A program made the translations under genes and the position numbers. Under the pieces are notes generated by a model. The model had not been told where the DNA came from. It was given only the letters and a program-made list of their open reading frames with translations, and searched no databases. Below are positions 14,789 through 15,382 of a stretch of 15,382 nucleotides of DNA, in pieces. This DNA comes from Dehalococcoidia bacterium (GTDB lineage Bacteria > Chloroflexota > Dehalococcoidia > GIF9 > UBA5620), in assembly GCA_016783225.1 (NCBI GenBank), contig JADHWZ010000031.1, forward strand, positions 1 through 15,382, in the 5' to 3' direction. Each line of letters begins with the position of its first letter. Position 1 is the first letter of the stretch.

Positions 14789-15167
14789 CCAGAGGCCAAA
14801 TCGGCCTGGAACTCGAAAAAGTGAAACCCTTATGGGGCCACTTCATGGCCCACCGGGCTATCTTTCGGCGGTTCGCGTCTGTCGGTGGTCCTCTTCTTAC
14901 GTGTAGCTGGCCTACCAGCCTCTACCTGTACTACTCTGCTCTCGTCAGATCGCCAGATCCGACGGCTTAGCAGCGGGATACGGCGATCTCGTTGGAGCAC
15001 AGCAGGGCAGCAACACCTAATTAGCAGCCCAGCAAGCTCAAGTGAAGCAGCCAGAGTAAGTTTTGGCCGCGAAACCACCGGCAGAAGCCCTCCCGCACTG
15101 TGAATGAGACATATCTGCTCTAGGGCAAAGTTCCAAAACTCGAGTTCCCGAACGGTTTCGCGGTTCA

Positions 15168-15187
15168 TTGCACATAACTTACGCTAG
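15168..15187 (-). repeat. Right terminal inverted repeat of the MITE-like element
   Basis: Inverted partner of 14769-14788, ending in CTAG like the left copy. The first codon of a minus-strand reading frame lies at its inner edge. Confidence 0.7.
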
Positions 15188-15382
15188 AGCTCCTCTTTCG
15201 CTCAAATTTCTTGTGTATTCCCGAATTAGACTATACAACATCTTGTGGTCTGTACCACAAAATATTATCTTGGAGCAGCGTGGGAAGATACTTTCCAATC
15301 CGTCTTGTGTATCGAGTGTCGCTCCCACACAATATGTTGTGGTTAAATTCGGATTTGGGTCTAAAAATAAGCGAAAGTACAG
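15188..15382. other. AT-rich non-coding tail with repeated blocks
   Basis: No gene is visible. Two blocks recur at the same offset of 94 bp: TCTTGTGTAT at 15209 and 15303, and CAA(C/T)AT(C/G)TTGTGGT at 15236 and 15330. The common offset suggests a degenerate tandem repeat that may continue past the window. A TTGTGT(15211)-TATACA(15232) pair with a 15-base spacer could be a weak rightward promoter, but this is only suggestive. Confidence 0.45.
15243..15260. repeat. Perfect 7-bp inverted repeat (TTGTGGT-ctgt-ACCACAA)
   Basis: Seven perfectly paired bases around a four-base loop. It is followed by an A/T-rich stretch without a T run, so it is more like an operator or small hairpin than a terminator. 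TTGTGGT occurs again at 15337-15343. Confidence 0.6.

Larger units (their letters stand above)
14769..15187. mobile_element. Putative MITE-like element with 20-bp imperfect terminal inverted repeats
   Basis: The left end ctagcgtaaactatgtgcaa (14769-14788) and the reverse complement of the right end, ctagcgtaagttatgtgcaa (15168-15187), match at 18 of 20 positions. Weaker similarity continues inward. Both ends sit in CTAG, so a TA duplication (14770-14771 and 15185-15186) could bound a unit of about 413 bp, as for IS630/Tc1-type or similar TA-targeting elements. No transposase is recognisable inside. A 112-codon minus-strand reading frame (15168-14830), whose start lies in the right repeat, has no familiar motif and an odd composition, so I do not call it a gene. 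The element would be non-autonomous or decayed. Confidence 0.55.

Noticed and set aside
14793..14807. Short hairpin AGGCC-aaatc-GGCCT after the last gene as a terminator
   Set aside because: Five-base stem without a T run; too weak to support.
14830..15168. Minus-strand open frame (112 codons) within the MITE-like element
   Set aside because: Its start sits in the inverted repeat and there is no well-spaced ribosome binding site. The translation has no transposase DDE motif or other recognisable family, so it is not called as a gene.
15243..15268. Rho-independent terminator at the small hairpin
   Set aside because: The stem has only three G:C pairs and is followed by mixed A/T rather than a T run.

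Overview
The window reads as a chromosomal stretch from a bacterium of roughly 50-57% GC, most plausibly a member of Chloroflexota (Anaerolineae-like) or a neighbouring phylum. This is inferred from the protein types: a STAND/AAA-like NTPase tail fused to TIR, a very long TPR protein, a DUF2207 envelope protein, secreted bactofilin-like beta-helices and many small zinc ribbons on membrane proteins. No ribosomal or other marker gene is present, so the taxonomic call is weak. All ten convincing protein genes lie on the + strand. Most are preceded by a recognisable Shine-Dalgarno sequence. No tRNA, rRNA, CRISPR array or intact transposase was seen.

Region 1 (1-4324) is signalling or conflict related. 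It holds the 3' part of a TIR-domain gene, whose first residues look like the end of an upstream NTPase winged-helix domain. A 1133-residue membrane protein with about 23 TPRs follows. Region 2 (4585-6342) is a secreted SGNH-hydrolase-like protein with a carbohydrate-binding-like jelly roll and a C-terminal Cys-Pro-Gly/hydrophobic/Arg-Arg tail that resembles a cell-surface sorting signal.

Region 3 (6438-14564) is the most unusual part: seven consecutive + strand genes, most with membrane or secretion signals and four with the same kind of Cys4 zinc ribbon. They are a coiled-coil protein with three zinc ribbons; a zinc ribbon-TM-OB-fold-TM protein; an LppM-like lipoprotein; a lipoprotein-like M23 (LytM) peptidase with Ig-like domains; a PEGA plus beta-propeller protein; a DUF2207-LppM-TM-zinc ribbon fusion; and a secreted bactofilin-like beta-helix-TM-zinc ribbon-multi-TM protein. 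Domains are shared between them. The LppM-like module occurs in two genes, and a TM-plus-zinc-ribbon cassette carrying the motif LG-[VI]-CGAAVL occurs in two genes. This suggests that the genes were built by shuffling ectodomains onto a common cytoplasmic zinc-ribbon output. A working hypothesis is an envelope-sensing or envelope-remodelling complex whose cytoplasmic ribbons meet a shared partner, perhaps the soluble three-ribbon protein.

Region 4 (14565-15382) has no intact gene. It holds a degraded beta-propeller fragment, a 20-bp imperfect terminal-inverted-repeat pair (18/20) bounded by TA dinucleotides that outlines a ~415-bp MITE-like element, and an AT-rich tail with a perfect small hairpin and two sequence blocks repeated at the same 94-bp offset.
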